A stretch of 64,000 nucleotides of DNA from CAYXDO01 sp964463485 (GTDB lineage: Bacteria; Myxococcota; Kuafuiibacteriia; Kuafuiibacteriales; Kuafuiibacteriaceae). The stretch lies in contig CAYXDO010000028.1 in assembly GCA_964463485.1 (NCBI GenBank), positions 17,960-81,959 of the forward strand, given 5' to 3'. Positions 8,805 through 15,678 of the stretch are shown in pieces. Under the pieces are notes generated by a model. That model was not told where the DNA came from. It did not search any database and was given only the letters and a program-made list of their open reading frames with translations. Made by a program: the position numbers and the translations under genes. Positions within the stretch are counted from its first letter, which is position 1. Each line of letters opens with the position of its first letter.

Positions 8805-9221
8805 TCACACGAAGCGCCGCCAGAGCTCCGGCAAGTGAGGCTTCAAACGACCATCGACGGAGAAGCGGCCTGGACCGGCAAGGAGCAGCACGAAGAAGTG
8901 GAGACCGTACAAGAGCGCGAGCTCCTTCTTGTTGAATGGGTCGTCGGCGTGAACGATGATCGCCGCAACCATCATCGTGAAGAGCAGCTGAAAAGCCGCG
9001 AATCGACTCAGCAGTCCCAAAATCAAGAGCGCGCTGCACGCGACCTCGGCGAAGACGGCGAGCGCCATACTCAGCTCCGGGCCGACGCCCAACGGATCGG
9101 GGAAGGTCGAGCTCTTCTCCGAATAACGGGTCAACTTGCCCCAGCCATGCTGAGTGAGCATGATGCCCCCGACGCACAGTCGAATGAACAGCAGAGCCAA
9201 GTCCGTCGGTCGCGTGTTCAT
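8805..9221 (-). CDS. DoxX family membrane protein
   Basis: A 138-residue membrane protein with four hydrophobic segments (about 8-28, 50-70, 74-94 and 104-122). It fits the DoxX family, with the RLCVGGIMLTQHGWGKL start and the LALLYGLHFFVLLLAGPGRFSVDG end. Relatives are linked to thiol/quinol redox chemistry, but many have no assigned role. The start ATG at 9221 is set by GGAG seven bases upstream (9229-9232 on this strand). It is convergent with the phosphoesterase gene, 26 bases apart. Confidence 0.85.
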   Translation of the reverse strand: MNTRPTDLALLFIRLCVGGIMLTQHGWGKLTRYSEKSSTFPDPLGVGPELSMALAVFAEVACSALLILGLLSRFAAFQLLFTMMVAAIIVHADDPFNKKELALLYGLHFFVLLLAGPGRFSVDGRLKPHLPELWRRFV

Positions 9222-9409
9222 GAGTAGTCTCCTCGAACAGCGTCTCTCGAATTTCGCGCCGAGGCGAGCGTCAAGGCGACTGGATCCGTGCAACTGCTCG
9301 CGGCCGTCCGCATGAGGAGCCCGTCCGCTGGGCGGAACCCCGCGCGCAGGGTGGCAGGTGTTCCGTTGCGGGCTTGCCTGAGGACGAAGCCGTCCGACCC
9401 CGCGATCGG

Positions 9410-9440
9410 TTGACATGCATGTGCATGCAGACCATGAAAT
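9410..9440 (+). promoter_or_regulatory. promoter and probable operator of the toxin-antitoxin pair
   Basis: A perfect -35 box TTGACA lies at 9410-9415, with a weaker -10 candidate TGAAAT at 9435-9440 after a 19-base spacer. Two overlapping perfect palindromes sit directly on it: ACATGCATGT (9413-9422) and TGCATGCA (9422-9429). Ribbon-helix-helix antitoxins usually repress their own promoter through such short palindromes, so this is the likely operator. Transcription from this promoter would start close to the ATG at 9445, suggesting a nearly leaderless mRNA. Confidence 0.5.
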
Positions 9441-9444
9441 GCGT

Positions 9445-9684
9445 ATGCGTACGACCGTGGAGATATCGGACGAGCACAGGGCGGAGCTCCTCAAGATCGC
9501 GAGCCACAGAGGCCAGAAGGGATTCTCGGCGGTCATCAACGAGGCCATTACGTTTTATCTCGATCACATGGGCGACAAGGACGAGAGCGTGAAAGCGGCG
9601 CTTGGCCTTCAGGGGATTCTCTCGACCCGCGAGGCCGATCAGTTCGATCAGAACGTAACGAAGCTTCGAGCGAGTTGGCGATGA
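9445..9684 (+). CDS. ribbon-helix-helix antitoxin (VapB-like)
   Basis: The 79-residue protein begins MRTTVEISDEHRAEL, the beta-strand and helix start of the ribbon-helix-helix fold, followed by GFSAVINEAITFYL. The C-terminal part, rich in charged residues, would wrap the toxin. It overlaps the PIN-domain toxin gene by four bases (ATGA), the usual antitoxin-first order. Upstream in-frame ATGs at 9415 and 9439 exist, but they lie within or next to the promoter/operator and add residues outside the fold. There is no Shine-Dalgarno sequence before 9445. Confidence 0.8.
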   Translation: MRTTVEISDEHRAELLKIASHRGQKGFSAVINEAITFYLDHMGDKDESVKAALGLQGILSTREADQFDQNVTKLRASWR

Positions 9685-10064
9685 TGGTGGCGGATTCCGA
9701 TGTGCTGATCGATTACCTTCGCGGCAAAGGTGCTGCGGCGCGGATAGAGCTCGAGCTGAGCACCGGGCGGCTCGCGACGACCGTCGTCAACGCCTTCGAG
9801 CTCCGAGCCGGCGCTCCTTCGGCGAAGCGGCTCAATGCGGTCGAGATCCTATTGGACGCACTCCACATCCTGCCGCTGGACGACACGGCGGCGAGCGAGG
9901 CCGCTGAGATCCAAAGAGAGTTGTCGGCCTCGGGCGCGCCGATTGCTCTGGCCGATTGTCTCATCGCTGGAATTTGTCGACGTCACGGCGGAGTGCTGAT
10001 CACGAGAAACCGAAAACACTTCGAGCGCGTGCCCAGGCTAGCGTTGAGCTCTTCGGTGGAGTAG
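9681..10064 (+). CDS. PIN-domain toxin (VapC-like ribonuclease)
   Basis: The 127-residue product is a compact PIN domain, an Mg-dependent RNase that in VapC toxins cleaves tRNA or rRNA. Acidic residues occur in the expected places: the N-terminal ADSDVLIDYLRG, the glutamate in NAFELRAG, and the aspartate in ALADCLIAG. The conserved LITRNRKHFERVP follows. The start ATG at 9681 overlaps the antitoxin stop. It ends 144 bases before the acyl carrier protein gene that opens the glycan operon. Confidence 0.88.
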   Translation: MMVADSDVLIDYLRGKGAAARIELELSTGRLATTVVNAFELRAGAPSAKRLNAVEILLDALHILPLDDTAASEAAEIQRELSASGAPIALADCLIAGICRRHGGVLITRNRKHFERVPRLALSSSVE

Positions 10065-10146
10065 GCCGATCGTACTCACACGGACCATGGATCTTGGACC
10101 GGATCGACGTGGGAGGCCACACAGAGCAAGGCTCCCAGCAATGCCG

Positions 10147-10177
10147 GGGCTTGGCGCCAAAGCCAGGGCTTGGCGCC
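10147..10177. repeat. 19-bp-spaced GGGCTTGGCGCC repeat with a TTGGCGCCAA palindrome
   Basis: GGGCTTGGCGCC occurs at 10147-10158 and again at 10166-10177, and the first copy contains the perfect palindrome TTGGCGCCAA (10151-10160). It lies 31 bases before the ACP start, so it could be a regulator site or a leader hairpin for the operon. Confidence 0.35.
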
Positions 10178-10208
10178 CAACGTGCCCGCGTGGTACGCGG
10201 CTCAGCCG

Positions 10209-10448
10209 ATGGACCTGCTGGCCGAACTGACCGGTGTTTTTCGGACCGTATTCGACGACGACGGGCTCGAGATCAGTCGTTCGACGACCGCGCGGGACGT
10301 CGACGGCTGGGATTCGGTGATGCACGTAACCTTGATCATCAAGGTCGAGCAGGCCTTCGGAGTCCGTTTCACCAGCGCCGAGGTCGCAGCGCTCTCCACG
10401 GTTGGCGACCTGGTGGACCAAGTCAAAAGAAAGCTCGCCGCCCGATGA
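10209..10448 (+). CDS. acyl carrier protein of the surface-acylation operon
   Basis: A 79-residue acyl carrier protein. The phosphopantetheine attachment serine is S36 in DGWDSVMHVTLI, preceded and followed by the expected acidic helices; VDQVKRKLAAR ends helix IV. The ATG at 10209 is preferred because the longer frame from 10170 adds 13 residues outside the fold. It overlaps the methyltransferase start by four bases. With the FkbH-like, MBOAT and SGNH genes that follow, it probably carries the acyl group to be exported, the role DltC plays in D-alanylation. No polyketide synthase or peptide synthetase is nearby. Confidence 0.85.
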   Translation: MDLLAELTGVFRTVFDDDGLEISRSTTARDVDGWDSVMHVTLIIKVEQAFGVRFTSAEVAALSTVGDLVDQVKRKLAAR

Positions 10449-10543
10449 ACCGCGGCGAGCGTAGCGAGCCTGCGCCGATGAACCGCGGCGAGCGTAGCGA
10501 GCCTGCGCCGATGAACCGCGGCGAGCGTAGCGAGCCTGCGCCG
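10445..10543 (+). repeat. three tandem 33-bp units, each starting with ATG
   Basis: Three identical 33-base units (10445-10477, 10478-10510, 10511-10543) each encode MNRGERSEPAP, and a fourth ATG follows at 10544. Unit length is a multiple of three, so copy-number change keeps the frame. Each unit brings its own start codon, so translation of the methyltransferase could begin at any of four positions. Confidence 0.95.
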
Positions 10544-11467
10544 ATGAATCGTCCCGCGAAGCCTCGTGTTCGTGCGCTGCTCGATTACGTTGCCAGTCGA
10601 CACCCAAGATCGTCGCACGGTCTCGATGAGTCGAAGGCCACCGACCCCGAGCTCTTCGACGAGTTGCTCGAGACGTTGCTCGAGTGGGTCGAAGGAGCGC
10701 GCGGCTCGACCGCGATTCCCGATGCGGTCGAATCCTACGTCCGCTTCGTGGCGTCGGTGAATTTGGCGCAGGCTCGCTACGAAATCGAAGGTCGATATCC
10801 GAGCCGAACCTTCGAGGACGTCGAGCGAAGTCTCTATTCTGATCAGGCCGCGATGGATGACTACATTCTTGGGGTCTATCTCAGCAACGTACTTTGGGCG
10901 CACCACCTCGAGCTATCACGCCTTTTCCTCGATCGATTCGTCCCAGGGATCGGCGCGCCTCAGGCGCAGATCGTGGAGCTTGCGCCGGGGCATGGCGCAT
11001 GGGGTTTGCTTGCGCTCTCTCGACTTCCAGGTGCGACCTTGCTTGGGTACGACGTGAGCCAGCCGGCCCTCGACTTGGCCACCTCGCTTGCTCGAGCCGC
11101 GGGCTTCGGTGCGCGAGCGAAATACGAGCGCGCTGACGTCCTCGAGCTGGCGACTCAGCCGGAGGTCGCCGACGCGGTGATCTCGAATTTCCTGGTGGAG
11201 CACCTGGAGCGACCGGAGCCGCTCTTCGCTTCGATCGCCCACGTCTTGCGACCAGGCAGACGGGCATTCGTGAGCGGGGCGCTCACGGCCGCGCAGCCGG
11301 ACCACATCCTGGAGCTTCGCCGAGAGTCCGAGCTAGTCCTGCTGTGTGAGCAGCATGGGTTACGAGTCATCGAGACTCGTTCGGTGTCGCCTCGGCGGAC
11401 TCAGAAGGGGGCCCGATTTCTTCCCCGCTCGATGTCGCTCATCGTCGAGAAGCGGTCGCTTCCTTGA
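10445..11467 (+). CDS. class I SAM-dependent methyltransferase
   Basis: The product is 340 residues from the ATG at 10445, or 307 from the ATG at 10544. A Rossmann-type SAM site is visible: motif I VELAPGHGAWGLLAL (about 177-191), then the acidic residue in LLGYDVSQPALDLA and VADAVISNFLVEHL. The N-terminal third is helical and may bind the substrate. The upstream boundary is uncertain because of the three MNRGERSEPAP repeats. It overlaps both the ACP gene and the FkbH-like gene by four bases. In context it could O- or C-methylate the ACP-bound acyl group or the glycan; the sequence alone does not decide this. Confidence 0.82.
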   Translation: MNRGERSEPAPMNRGERSEPAPMNRGERSEPAPMNRPAKPRVRALLDYVASRHPRSSHGLDESKATDPELFDELLETLLEWVEGARGSTAIPDAVESYVRFVASVNLAQARYEIEGRYPSRTFEDVERSLYSDQAAMDDYILGVYLSNVLWAHHLELSRLFLDRFVPGIGAPQAQIVELAPGHGAWGLLALSRLPGATLLGYDVSQPALDLATSLARAAGFGARAKYERADVLELATQPEVADAVISNFLVEHLERPEPLFASIAHVLRPGRRAFVSGALTAAQPDHILELRRESELVLLCEQHGLRVIETRSVSPRRTQKGARFLPRSMSLIVEKRSLP

Positions 11468-13293
11468 GTTTGGGACCGGTACTCTCCGAGTGCGCCAAGC
11501 TGTTGCGAGACGGCTCGGCGGAGGTTGCCCTCGAGCGACTGCGGCCGGCTCTGAGAGGGGCGGAGCGCGACCGCGAGCCCATCGACTGGGAGCGTGTAGG
11601 TCGCTTTCTCGTGCGAGCGCTGGCCAGGCCGGAGACGCGAGCACAAAAGATGCCCAGGGTCCGCATTCTCGCCCAGGTGGCAACTCAGTGGCTTGGGCCG
11701 ACGTTGGTCGCGAAGGCGTGGGCTCGCGGGTTGGCGTTGTCAGTTACCACAGGAGAGTACGACGTCATTCTGCCCGCGCTGCTTCAAATGCCGGACCCGC
11801 CTGACGCCTTGGTCCTTCTGCCCTGGTCGGATCGACTTCTGTTTGGGAAGGGCCGGCCCCAGGAGCGAGCGCGCGAGGAAATTGCGTTTTGGACCGAAGC
11901 ATGGGTCGAGGCCCAGCGGCTCGGCATAGGCCGAGTCGTCCAAGTGAGTCATGACTACGTCGGGCCTGGATCGCACGGTCGCCATCTCTCCGCTCGGAGC
12001 GGTGACATAGCGTTGGTTCGCGAGGTCAACCGAGCGCTCGCCGCAAGCGCCGAGGGCATCTGGCTCGTGGATCTGGAATCGCTGTCCGGAGAAGTTGGGC
12101 GTTCGAGATTTTACGACCCGCGGCGACACTTCTGGACGCACCAGCCTTTTTCGGAGCTCGGGCTCGAGGCGCTCGCGGAGGAGCTCGCCGTTGCCTTGTG
12201 TTCGCTCCTGCTCGGTCCGAAGAAAGTCTTGGTCTTGGATTTGGACGATACACTCTGGGGGGGGGTCGTCGCGGAGCGGGGACCTTTCGGTATCGACGTG
12301 CGGTCGAGTGCCTCCGGTGAGTCGTTTTTCGCGTTTAGGCGATACGTGAAGCAACTCTCCGAGCGGGGGGTGCTCCTGGCGGTGGCGTCCAAGAACAACC
12401 CGGCGGACGCTCGTGAGCCTTTCCGCGTCAATCCGGACGTCGGGCTTCGACTCGCCGATTTCGCTTCGTTCCAAGCGGGGTGGGAGCCGAAGAGTGAGAT
12501 GCTCGCGGAGATCTCGGCCCAATTGAAGCTAGGCCTCGACTCCTTCGTCTTCTTCGACGACAACCCCGCCGAGCGCGAGCTCGTTCGGCAGCTCCTTCCC
12601 GAAGTCACGGTGATCGACGTCCCAGCCGAGCCCGCCGAGTATGTCCGAACCCTCGAGCGATCGGGTTGGTTCGAGGCCGCGCGGCTCACGGGCGAAGACC
12701 TCGCGAGGACGGCATCCTATGCCGCGGAGGCCGAACGAGCGAGGTCGAGGAGTGACCATGTCGACCTCGATGGGTACCTCGCGTCGCTCGAAATGAGCTC
12801 CGAGGTAAGACCAATCGCCGAAGAAGAGCTTCCGCGCGTGACTCAGCTCATCGAGAAAACGAATCAGTTCAACGTTCGGAGCGTGCGACATACCCAAGTC
12901 GACGTCCAGAGGATGCTTGCGGTCGACCGTTCCATCGGCCTCTGCTTCTCTTTGTCGGACAAATTCGGCGAGCACGGGCTCGTCTCGGTGCTCCTCGCCG
13001 TGCCGCGTCCCTCGAACGACGCGCTCTTCATCGATACTTGGCTCATGAGTTGCCGCGTGTTGGCAAGAACGCTCGAGCAGTTCGCTTTCGGGCGACTCCT
13101 CGAGCGCGCCGCCGAGCTCGGCTACGCGCGCATCGAGGCTGAGTACCTACCCACGTCGAAGAACGCGCCGGTTGCACAGCTGTTCGACGAGCTCGGTTTT
13201 CGACGTGAACGCGAAGTGAACGGTCGGATCGACTATTCGCTCGAGCTTCCGGGGACCGCGCCCAAGACTCATGTCCGGCTCACCGCGCGGTGA
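11464..13293 (+). CDS. FkbH-like HAD-IIIC family protein (glyceryl-ACP loading type)
   Basis: The 609-residue protein has the FkbH architecture. An N-terminal SGNH-like region (about 1-245) contains VQVSHDYVGPGSHG. The HAD domain carries VLVLDLDDTLWGG (nucleophile D259, D261), VASKNNPADA and VFFDDNPAERE. The C-terminal GNAT-like domain (about 430-590) includes QLIEKTNQFNV and FGEHGLVSV. FkbH family members move a glyceryl unit from 1,3-bisphosphoglycerate to an ACP while removing its phosphate. The start is TTG, overlapping the methyltransferase stop by four bases. With the ACP two genes upstream, it probably makes glyceryl-ACP. Related FkbH proteins also occur in polysaccharide loci. Confidence 0.88.
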   Translation: MSLGPVLSECAKLLRDGSAEVALERLRPALRGAERDREPIDWERVGRFLVRALARPETRAQKMPRVRILAQVATQWLGPTLVAKAWARGLALSVTTGEYDVILPALLQMPDPPDALVLLPWSDRLLFGKGRPQERAREEIAFWTEAWVEAQRLGIGRVVQVSHDYVGPGSHGRHLSARSGDIALVREVNRALAASAEGIWLVDLESLSGEVGRSRFYDPRRHFWTHQPFSELGLEALAEELAVALCSLLLGPKKVLVLDLDDTLWGGVVAERGPFGIDVRSSASGESFFAFRRYVKQLSERGVLLAVASKNNPADAREPFRVNPDVGLRLADFASFQAGWEPKSEMLAEISAQLKLGLDSFVFFDDNPAERELVRQLLPEVTVIDVPAEPAEYVRTLERSGWFEAARLTGEDLARTASYAAEAERARSRSDHVDLDGYLASLEMSSEVRPIAEEELPRVTQLIEKTNQFNVRSVRHTQVDVQRMLAVDRSIGLCFSLSDKFGEHGLVSVLLAVPRPSNDALFIDTWLMSCRVLARTLEQFAFGRLLERAAELGYARIEAEYLPTSKNAPVAQLFDELGFRREREVNGRIDYSLELPGTAPKTHVRLTAR

Positions 13294-14450
13294 CCGGCCC
13301 GGCCGTCGATATCGGCGCCCCGCCGTTTTGGATCGCGTTTGGAGCGGCGGTGGCGGTGTTGTGCCCGCTCGGCTCCGCGACCGCTCGCCGCGCGCTGGAA
13401 GCGGCGCTGAACCTCGTCTTCATCGGATGGTTGCTCGGACAGGGAGGTGTCGCGCTGGCCCTGGTGTGGCTGCTGTTCGTGAAGCTGGCGGTCGTGGTCC
13501 TCGAGCGAAGCCCGGCGCTCCGCGCGAAGGTCTTCGTGGGTTCGGTCGTGGTCGTGGGGTTGGCGTTCGTGACTCACAAGCTCGACGACCGACCATCGCT
13601 GGCGCTCGCCCAAGCTTGGTTGGGTGCCGTGGGCTTCTCGTACGTGGCACTCCGCACCGTCGACGTGTTTCGATCCGTGGCCGAAGGGCGATCTCCGGCA
13701 CCTTCGATCCTCGACCTCGCCCGCTACTTGTTTCCGTTCACGATGCTCGCGGCCGGACCCATCGATGCGTGGGACGAGTTTTGCGCTCGACCCTATCCTC
13801 CGCCGGTGCTCTCCCGAGACGAAGCGCTCCAGGGTGCCGAGAGAATAGCGACAGGGCTCTTCAAGAAGCTCGTGCTCGCGGAGCTGGTGTTCGGTGGTTT
13901 TCTCGATGGATTTTCGGGAAACTGGCTGGAGGATCTGGTCGAGGTCCAGGCTCTGTACCTGTGGGTCTACCTCGACTTCAGCGCTTACAGCGACATCGCC
14001 GTGGGGATAGGTCGGTTTACAGGCATTCATGCACCCGAAAACTTCGACCGACCCCTGTCTGCTCGTAACCTGATCGAATTCTGGGAGCGCTGGCACATCT
14101 CCCTCTCCCGGTTCATTCGCCGAAATCTTTTTCTTCCGACTCAGCTCGGGCTCGCCCGACGGTCGCGCGGGGCGCATCCGCTCATGAATGCCTCGCTCGC
14201 GTATTTGCTGGCCTTCGTGCTCTGCGGCCTCTGGCATGGGCTGACGCTCCGGTTCCTCGCTTGGGGAGCAATGCACGCGGTCGCCCTGGTGATCGTGAAC
14301 GCCTACCGATCGGCGTTGAGCGCCCGGCTCGGTCGGATTGGGCTCAAGCGATATATGGAAGACGCGAGAATCAGATTCGTTTCGCGCGTCGTCACCTTCG
14401 AATTTGTCGCACTCTCTTTGGCGATGATTGCGCCCGGGGTCACCAGATGA
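13290..14450 (+). CDS. MBOAT family O-acyltransferase (DltB/AlgI-like)
   Basis: The 386-residue polytopic membrane protein has hydrophobic segments over most of its length. It shows the MBOAT signatures FSAYSDIAVGIGRF, NFDRPLSARNLIEFWERWHISLSRF region (H269), and LCGLWHG with the catalytic histidine H316. DltB, AlgI and PatA of this family pass an acyl group from a cytoplasmic thioester across the membrane. It is shorter than many relatives, which have 450 or more residues, and it lacks a C-terminal FxYxxF motif of its own. The start is GTG in a GTGA overlap, and its own stop overlaps the microprotein ATG. The acyl donor is probably the ACP encoded at 10209. Confidence 0.92.
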   Translation: MTGPAVDIGAPPFWIAFGAAVAVLCPLGSATARRALEAALNLVFIGWLLGQGGVALALVWLLFVKLAVVVLERSPALRAKVFVGSVVVVGLAFVTHKLDDRPSLALAQAWLGAVGFSYVALRTVDVFRSVAEGRSPAPSILDLARYLFPFTMLAAGPIDAWDEFCARPYPPPVLSRDEALQGAERIATGLFKKLVLAELVFGGFLDGFSGNWLEDLVEVQALYLWVYLDFSAYSDIAVGIGRFTGIHAPENFDRPLSARNLIEFWERWHISLSRFIRRNLFLPTQLGLARRSRGAHPLMNASLAYLLAFVLCGLWHGLTLRFLAWGAMHAVALVIVNAYRSALSARLGRIGLKRYMEDARIRFVSRVVTFEFVALSLAMIAPGVTR

Positions 14451-14545
14451 AGTACGTCTTCAGGGTCGTTTGGATCTCGCTTAGAGTATTGGCCGCCGTC
14501 GCCGTGATGGAGCGCGGCGTCGTTTTCTTTTATCAGGGGTTCTAG
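14447..14545 (+). CDS. DltX-like membrane microprotein with C-terminal FFYQGF
   Basis: This is a 32-residue open frame. It has a basic start (MKYVFR), a hydrophobic helix VVWISLRVLAAVAV, and an end ERGVVFFYQGF. The last six residues fit FxYxxF exactly. From established work on the Dlt pathway, DltX microproteins end in such a hexapeptide, whose tyrosine accepts the acyl group from MBOAT DltB and hands it to DltD. The ATG overlaps the MBOAT stop by four bases, and the stop lies 15 bases before the SGNH gene, so it sits exactly where a shuttle would be expected. Predicted topology puts the C-terminus outside the cytoplasm. It is easily missed because of its size. Confidence 0.78.
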   Translation: MKYVFRVVWISLRVLAAVAVMERGVVFFYQGF

Positions 14546-14560
14546 GCGTTGGAGACGGCG

Positions 14561-15613
14561 ATGCTGCCAACGAAGCGGGTCGACCTCGGGCGACTGAAGG
14601 AGCCCGCGTTCGTCATACTGTCGGTTGCGCTCGGCCTCGTCGTCGTCGACTTCCTGGCGGGGCAACTCTTGCCAAAGGCGGCGTCTCTCGAGGCTTTGGG
14701 GCGTGTCGTTCCATCCGAGCGGGAGCTCCTTGGTTCTCGGGTCGCCGGCATCGAGGACCAGCTCAGCGGGGCGCCGTTGGGCGTCGTGATGGGTTTGTCG
14801 ACGGCCCGAGAAGGGATTTCGTCGAAGATCCTGGAGGAGGCGGAGCTCGAGGCCAAGATGCGTTGGGTCAATCTCGGCGCATCGGGTGGGAGCTACACCG
14901 AGCTCCTCGAGTATGCTCGGCCGCTGCTTGCGAGCAGCCTCGAACCCGAGGTGATCGTGCTCGGGATCCACGCCGCGTGGCTGGCGCGAGAAGCCGTTCC
15001 AACCTTTGAACCTTCGGTCGGGCCCGGCGCCGCTCCGCGGACGCCGACGAGTTTGTCCTTCGTGATGGCGAATCGGAACTCACTTCGGCTTGGTCTCGAT
15101 CTGCTGAGCCATCGGCTGCGATTTTCGTGGCGAACGGGGCTGGGAAGTCCAATCTCCGCCCTTTACCCGCCGCGGGAGCAGCCTTTCACGGATCGCATTC
15201 TCTACTCGGGGTCGGCCCCGTCGAGTCACATCGAAACCCAGCGCGTCGAGTGGGCCAAGCGGGGTTGGTTCGACGCCGCGCGGTATGAGGAGGGTCCGGA
15301 AACGCGAGCGCTTCTGCGGCTCGTTCGAAGCCTCGGGTCGAAGACGCCTCGGCTGGTGATCGTCGGGTTGCCCGAAAAATCCGAGTTTCGCGAGCGTGTG
15401 CCGCCCTCTGCGCGGGGCTTGCTCGCGTCGGTGGTGGCTTTGGCGCGGATGGAGTTGGGCGCCGAAGGGCGGCGAGGGGAGTGGGTCGACCTGACGACTT
15501 CGATCGGAGACGAGTTTTTTTACGATCTGGCTCATGTCTCGGCGAGCGGTCGGGACGCGCTCACGCTGAGACTCATCGAGTCTCTCCGAAGGGAGAAGGC
15601 GAGCCCTCGATGA
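14561..15613 (+). CDS. membrane-anchored SGNH-type hydrolase/transferase (DltD-like role)
   Basis: The 350-residue protein has one N-terminal membrane anchor (about 16-36) and an external SGNH-like domain. The nucleophile is probably S80 in VVMGLSTAREGIS, and the catalytic pair D322/H325 lies in YDLAHVSASGRDAL. This matches the SxxxREG and DxxH pattern of DltD/AlgX-like acyltransferases. The start ATG at 14561 is chosen for GGAG at 14551-14554; a TTG at 14549 would add four residues. It follows the MBOAT and microprotein genes, so it probably takes the acyl group from the shuttle tyrosine to the final acceptor. It has the same position relative to its partners as DltD. Confidence 0.82.
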   Translation: MLPTKRVDLGRLKEPAFVILSVALGLVVVDFLAGQLLPKAASLEALGRVVPSERELLGSRVAGIEDQLSGAPLGVVMGLSTAREGISSKILEEAELEAKMRWVNLGASGGSYTELLEYARPLLASSLEPEVIVLGIHAAWLAREAVPTFEPSVGPGAAPRTPTSLSFVMANRNSLRLGLDLLSHRLRFSWRTGLGSPISALYPPREQPFTDRILYSGSAPSSHIETQRVEWAKRGWFDAARYEEGPETRALLRLVRSLGSKTPRLVIVGLPEKSEFRERVPPSARGLLASVVALARMELGAEGRRGEWVDLTTSIGDEFFYDLAHVSASGRDALTLRLIESLRREKASPR

Positions 15614-15678
15614 CCCCTGTGACCGAAAGATACTTCTTGAACATGGCCGGGCTTCGTGGACATGAGGCGCGGGAGTGA
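15610..15678 (+). CDS. possible 22-residue ORF coupling two operon genes
   Basis: The frame starts with an ATG that overlaps the SGNH gene stop (ATGA) and ends with a TGA that overlaps the GTG of the glycosyltransferase (GTGA). It fills the 61-base gap exactly. The peptide MTPVTERYFLNMAGLRGHEA has no visible domain. It may be a true small protein or only a translational bridge that keeps ribosomes on the mRNA between two coupled genes. It is not recognised as any family. Confidence 0.3.
   Translation: MTPVTERYFLNMAGLRGHEARE

Noticed and set aside
9956..10444. Extension of the methyltransferase frame back to 9956
   Set aside because: This part overlaps the PIN toxin and ACP genes in another frame, and the ATG at 10445 is coupled to the ACP stop.
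10209..13293. ACP plus FkbH as a polyketide or peptide antibiotic cluster
   Set aside because: No ketosynthase, adenylation or condensation domain is near; the neighbours are membrane acyltransferase and glycan genes.
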